Source: Psychrobacter sp. I-STPA10 (GTDB taxonomy: Bacteria > Pseudomonadota > Gammaproteobacteria > Pseudomonadales > Moraxellaceae). Taken from it: a stretch of DNA of 64,000 nt. The DNA is taken from contig NZ_VFYU01000014.1 in the NCBI RefSeq assembly GCF_021012795.1, positions 157,173 to 221,172 of the forward strand. The letters run 5' to 3'. Positions 60,634 to 64,000 of the stretch are shown here, piece by piece. The translations under genes were made by a program, and so were the position numbers. The stretch's first letter is position 1; the number at the start of each line of letters is the position of its first letter. The notes beneath the pieces are model-generated. The model was not told the DNA's origin, did not search any database, and worked only from the letters and a program-made list of their open reading frames with translations.

Positions 60634-61557
60634 TTATTTAAATATCGTTGATATTAACCATTGTAATACTTCTACTACCAACTGTAACCACCATGGTTCA
60701 TCTGTTGTCGTGTCCTCTGCTTCTTGATTGATATCACTCACTTGATAAGGTAGCTGTTTCGCTTCAGCTTGAGCAACAGGTGATATTGCGGGCATGATAT
60801 CGATTCCTGTACGCAGCGCAAGCTCATTTACGCTAATCACTTCTACCCGCTCAGACTCATCATTTGGTGCATAATAAACCCCTGCCTCACCTGTAGCAGG
60901 GATATAAACTGCCTTAAAAAAGTGGGTGGGTATCATGACCTTCCGATTTAGTTGGGTAATTTTTTTACCCTCAAATGCCACTCCAGTAATGACATAGGTT
61001 TCACCATATTGCTTGGTTAGATAGCGAGTGACTGATTCTAAATTACGCCATACATACCGATTATTCTTGGGAGACTGTGGCGCAATATTTGCCAAACTAA
61101 AGCTATCATATTGCTGCGCCACTGATGCCATATCTGCATTGGGTGCTAAATGTCCACGATCATAACCTGAGTGTTTATAGTCACTAAGCTTTGCTCGCAT
61201 GGATTGTGGCAGGCGACTCTCTTCATGAAAACTATCATCACGAGGAATCTCTTCAGCATCTAATAACCTTTGCCGGGTAAGATGCTCGGCAGACCAAACT
61301 GGTGTGCGTGATATTCCTGAATACAATGTGGCAAAACCATTAAAACACAATGCCACAGAATCTTTATTTAGCTTTTTATTGGTATAAGTTGGTGGCGTAC
61401 CTGCATAAAAATTTTGTGGACAGTCTTGAAAATCATTGGCTTGCGCAGGTTGCCATATAGCAAAACACATCAATGCCAAAATAACACTAAGCAAACTTTG
61501 TAAATATTGCGTATGAGTAGTAGATGGAGAATATGGTTGTAAAGAAAATATCGTCAT
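60634..61557 (-). CDS. DNA/RNA non-specific endonuclease (secreted)
   Basis: 307 residues. A signal peptide (VILALMCFAIWQPAQA, preceded by a long polar n-region) indicates export. The catalytic motif HSGYDRGHLAPNADM (about residue 137) contains the DRGH of the beta-beta-alpha metal nuclease family, and SLANIAPQSPKNNRYVWRNLE supplies the metal-binding Asn. It ends with an acidic linker and hydrophobic tail (about residues 275-307), possibly a membrane anchor. It may degrade external nucleic acids for nutrients or defence; this is inference. Confidence 0.9.
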   Translation of the reverse strand: MTIFSLQPYSPSTTHTQYLQSLLSVILALMCFAIWQPAQANDFQDCPQNFYAGTPPTYTNKKLNKDSVALCFNGFATLYSGISRTPVWSAEHLTRQRLLDAEEIPRDDSFHEESRLPQSMRAKLSDYKHSGYDRGHLAPNADMASVAQQYDSFSLANIAPQSPKNNRYVWRNLESVTRYLTKQYGETYVITGVAFEGKKITQLNRKVMIPTHFFKAVYIPATGEAGVYYAPNDESERVEVISVNELALRTGIDIMPAISPVAQAEAKQLPYQVSDINQEAEDTTTDEPWWLQLVVEVLQWLISTIFK

Positions 61558-62020
61558 ACGTTGCAATGAAAACCACCATCAATATCAAAAATTTATACTT
61601 ATAATCAGTCTAAAATAAAATCATCACAAAGCAATTAAATTGGGATAGCGTAAGAAATACCTCTAGTGAAGCTAACACCATGTTGGATTGGATTGATTTG
61701 AGGTTGACTATATCAGTCATTAGCTATGACTGTAAAGCAGGTAACGACAATGAATGACATATAGTTTATGTTTGCTATTTTTAATGCTGGTAATAAAGCT
61801 CGACTAAATTAGCTTGTTTGATAGAGTTAGTTAATTATTTAGTTTGACTCTATTATGGATTGCTTGGTGACATTTGTGGCAGCGTTGGGTATAATGCGTC
61901 CCCTATCACTTAGTTTTATGATGCAATATTGCCTATCTATGACCTATCTTGTGTCAGTTATTGCATTGTAGTCGATATAATTATTAATACTTAATAATAG
62001 TTATCTAATGATAGATATAT
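61558..62020. other. Intergenic region with dispersed element, upstream of tRNA-Ser
   Basis: 463 bp without a gene; it has a dispersed element (61600-61712) and the tRNA-Ser promoter region. Confidence 0.6.
61600..61712 (+). repeat. Dispersed TATAGTC inverted-repeat element, copy 6
   Basis: 113 bp. Left end TATAATCAGTCTAAAATAAA then ATCATCAC, right end closing with GGTTGACTATA. The interior ATCACAAAGCAA and GAAGCTAACACC match the 11645-11756 copy with more divergence. Confidence 0.55.
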
Positions 62021-62111
62021 GGTGAAGTGGCCGAGTGGCTGAAGGCGCACGCCTGGAAAGTGTGTATACGTTAATCACGTATCGAGGGTTCGAATCCCTC
62101 CTTCACCGCCA
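62021..62111 (+). tRNA. tRNA-Ser (anticodon GGA)
   Basis: 91 nt including an encoded CCA. Acceptor arms GGTGAAG and CTTCACC pair perfectly; the anticodon stem CACGC/GTGTG holds the loop CTGGAAA with anticodon GGA at 62055-62057; the long variable arm (ATACGTTAATCACGTAT) is typical of serine tRNAs; T-loop GGTTCGAATCC is canonical. It is followed by degraded sequence and an insertion element, which suggests an integration site. Confidence 0.97.
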
Positions 62112-62362
62112 ATCTTGTTTTGTTAAACAAATCCCAACCTTTCCTATAACCGCCAAGACCTTATCTAAACTAAAAAAAATACAAGTCTGCATAAGCCCTG
62201 CTACCGTTGACATGATTTTGCCACGCTCCATACGAGATACTGCATCATTACTCATCTCTAAAATCTCTGCCACCTGTACTTGAGTAAATCCAGTCATATA
62301 CCAATATTTAATTTAGCAAGAGTATGTCCTATCGCTTCTACTACTTCTCTATCTGTACATTA
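62103..62362 (-). pseudogene. Decayed XRE-family regulator
   Basis: The frame at 62103-62297 encodes GFTQVQVAEILEMSNDAVSR, a clear XRE helix-turn-helix, but the N-terminal part (TDREVVEAIGHTLAKLNIGI) lies upstream in a different frame with no start, and the C-terminal half is unlike the family. A frameshift near 62297 and loss of the C-terminus fit a pseudogene. Its end overlaps the tRNA-Ser CCA. Confidence 0.6.
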
Positions 62363-62370
62363 CAATACCA

Positions 62371-62733
62371 TAACTCTTCCATGAAACAGAATACTGAGGT
62401 ATTAAAGCAAAGAGAATATAAGTTATAATACAGGACTAATACTCTTATATTTATTAAATTCAGATATTTTACTCAAATTTATTTGTATTCTAAACTTACC
62501 AACTGCTTACAAAAAATTATAGATATACTGATAATTATTTAAAGTCTTTTACTATAACTCTACATAAAACTAGAAAATATTAAAAAAAGTATGTATTGTA
62601 GATAAATCTATAAAAATACATTTTTATGACAATAAAATCATTACTGGTTTAAAAAGGTAACTAATTCCTTATATCAGAAATATGTTTATTAACCACTTAG
62701 GATTATATTAATTATGAAAAAGATAGGTATGGT
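62371..62733. other. Very AT-rich spacer between XRE remnant and IS
   Basis: 363 bp, markedly AT-rich, with no gene and no recognised signal. Its composition differs from flanking core genes, fitting acquired or decaying DNA. Confidence 0.5.
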
Positions 62734-62751
62734 TGTAGTGGTCAACTAAAT

Positions 62752-63678
62752 TTAGACAACAGATAAGAGGTTTCGATTGAAGTAACGTTTCTCTTTCTCT
62801 AATGGGGTCAGATAATTGTTGAAAGTATGTGGTCTGATGGTTTGATAATAACCCCAAATATACTCATTAATAGCACACTTAGCTTCCTTAATATTCTCAT
62901 AGCCAACCTTTGGCATCCATTCAGTCTTAAAACTTCTGAAGAATCTCTCAGTAGGAGCGTTATCCCAACAATTGCCACGGCGACTCATACTGTGAGTCAT
63001 ATCACTGCACTCACTCACATAGATAGAGAACTCAAGACTGGTATAATGACTCCCCTGATCGGAGTGGAACATTACCCCAGCAGGGTTTAATCTAGTGTGA
63101 TAAGCCATCTTTAAAGCTGATCCAGTTAATAAGCTATTAGGTGAATCTGACACAGCAAAGCCTACAATGCGCCGAGCATATAAATCCAAAACGATTGCTA
63201 AGTAGCACCAGCCACCCTTGATACGGATATAAGTCACATCCCCAGTCCAAACTTGATTAGGTGCTATGGGACTAAATTTGCGCTCTAAGGTATTGTCATG
63301 AATCTTGTGACCCTCATCGCAGTGTTTGTACTTAGGTTGCTTAAGCTGTCTGCTGATAAGCCCCATACGCTTCATAAACTTACCTGCTTTATAACGAGAC
63401 AACCTAACACCGTGTTGATGCCATAAGATAGCTGTGATAGTGCGCGTACCTGCTGAGCCATTAGAGTCATTAAATATCTGGCGAATTAACGCTTTAACCT
63501 TGATAGCTTCGATATCGATTGGCTTAATCTTAGTGCTGTAGTAGTAACTGCTTCTGACAATACCAAGTAAGTTACACAGTTGGCTTTTACTAATTTGTTT
63601 ATCTTGCTCTGATAACTTAGTAATTAGCGATAGTCTTTCAGGTTGTCCAATGCTAGCAGAGCGGAAGCCTTTTTTAAT
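62752..63678 (-). CDS. IS3-family transposase OrfB (catalytic part)
   Basis: About 308 codons in the -1 frame relative to OrfA, reached by programmed frameshift at 63669-63675; a shorter TTG-initiated frame begins at 63402 but conserved sequence continues upstream in frame without stop. DDE residues lie in VWTGDVTYIRIKGGWCYLAI (Asp), VMFHSDQGSHYTS (Asp) and NAPTERFFRSFKTEW (Glu). An rve integrase core with a preceding HTH-like segment. The fused OrfAB would be the active transposase. Confidence 0.85.
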   Translation of the reverse strand: MKKGFRSASIGQPERLSLITKLSEQDKQISKSQLCNLLGIVRSSYYYSTKIKPIDIEAIKVKALIRQIFNDSNGSAGTRTITAILWHQHGVRLSRYKAGKFMKRMGLISRQLKQPKYKHCDEGHKIHDNTLERKFSPIAPNQVWTGDVTYIRIKGGWCYLAIVLDLYARRIVGFAVSDSPNSLLTGSALKMAYHTRLNPAGVMFHSDQGSHYTSLEFSIYVSECSDMTHSMSRRGNCWDNAPTERFFRSFKTEWMPKVGYENIKEAKCAINEYIWGYYQTIRPHTFNNYLTPLEKEKRYFNRNLLSVV

Positions 63679-63935
63679 ATATCACGCTCCATCCGTAAGC
63701 GTTTATTCTCCTTACGTAGTTGCTGAAGTTCTCTTTGTTCATCAGTTAAAGCATTGCCTTTGACTGGTCCAATACCCTGCTGTTCTTGACGATACTTACG
63801 CACCCAGTTATCAAGCGTTGAGATACCAATGTTCAGAGAGTTGGCCACTTCTTTGATTTTACGGTTTTCGTCAATAACGGCACTAATGGCTTCAAGTTTG
63901 AATTCTCGGGTGAATTTGCTACGCTGTTTGGTCAT
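63624..63935 (-). CDS. IS3-family OrfA (HTH, transposase helper)
   Basis: 103 residues. RSKFTREFKLEAISAVIDEN and VANSLNIGISTLDNWVRKYR form the transposase_8 helix-turn-helix, followed by a leucine-zipper-like RELQQLRKENKRLRMERDIL. Ends shortly after the slippery site. Alone it acts as a repressor; fused to OrfB it directs transposition. Confidence 0.88.
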   Translation of the reverse strand: MTKQRSKFTREFKLEAISAVIDENRKIKEVANSLNIGISTLDNWVRKYRQEQQGIGPVKGNALTDEQRELQQLRKENKRLRMERDILKKASALLALDNLKDYR

Positions 63936-64000
63936 ACTAAGTTCCTTTTTTAAGTTAGTATAACCTCTTAGTTGCTGTCCAGTTTTATTATGACACTACA

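Larger units (their letters stand above)
62734..64000 (-). mobile_element. IS3-family insertion sequence (A6G frameshift type)
   Basis: About 1267 bp. Left end TGTAGTGGTCAACTAAATTT and the reverse complement of the right end, TGTAGTGTCATAATAAAACT, share TGTAGTG, TAAA and a GACA block, so they are imperfect terminal inverted repeats. It encodes OrfA and OrfB in the minus strand with a classic slippery site A-AAA-AAG at 63669-63675. The right repeat ends at the last base, so target duplication cannot be seen. Both frames appear intact. Confidence 0.85.

Noticed and set aside
62035..62283. 82-codon frame over tRNA-Ser
   Set aside because: Runs through the tRNA and the XRE remnant in antisense; no ribosome site.

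Overview
The window looks like a chromosomal segment of a Moraxellaceae gammaproteobacterium, most likely Psychrobacter or a close relative. The evidence is an AT-rich base composition, a BfmR/BfmS-type two-component pair as in Acinetobacter, a GluQRS gene next to dksA, a RibB fused to a degenerate GTP cyclohydrolase II-like domain, and a D-type (proton) ATP synthase c subunit. Genus is inference; no rRNA is present.

Layout. 1-6.5 kb: sdhC-sdhD-sdhA-sdhB (minus, sdhB cut by the window edge) diverging from gltA. 6.5-14.9 kb: a lipoprotein, an HExxH protein, rarA, ribB(X), an alpha/beta hydrolase, two small secreted orphans and a vapB-vapC-DUF1653 cluster. 14.9-24.2 kb: tyrS, a DUF3800 gene, a CAP-domain lipoprotein, a Sel1-repeat protein, rapA and a 2-hydroxyacid dehydrogenase. 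24.3-32 kb: a flavin monooxygenase, an acyltransferase, parE, a DUF1289 gene and the rpsP-rimM-trmD-rplS operon. 32-36.6 kb: an EnvZ-like kinase and bfmR-bfmS. 36.8-45.1 kb: the complete F-type ATP synthase operon atpIBEFHAGDC, with an unusually long atpI-atpB gap. 45.3-49.7 kb: znuA facing zur-znuC-znuB, with Zur-box-like palindromes, then cpdA. 49.9-54.4 kb: dksA-gluQ and murD-ftsW. 54.5-59.3 kb: a SulP transporter with a universal stress protein, then glnK-amtB behind a sigma-54 promoter and an NtrC-like site. 59.5-64 kb: a DUF2147 protein, a small orphan, a DNA/RNA endonuclease, tRNA-Ser(GGA), a decayed XRE regulator, and an IS3-family insertion sequence whose right inverted repeat ends on the last base of the window.

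Most of the window is core metabolism and shows no large novel system. The most interesting non-genic signal is a family of about 90-125 bp dispersed elements, six copies seen, several with terminal inverted repeats of about 28 bp beginning TATAGTC. They behave like miniature inverted-repeat elements; one ends immediately at the bfmR stop codon. Other points are a 59-residue membrane miniprotein encoded after bfmS, a five-codon reading frame coupled to the DUF3800 start, and a MurD with a long Ser/Thr/Gln-rich N-terminal extension.
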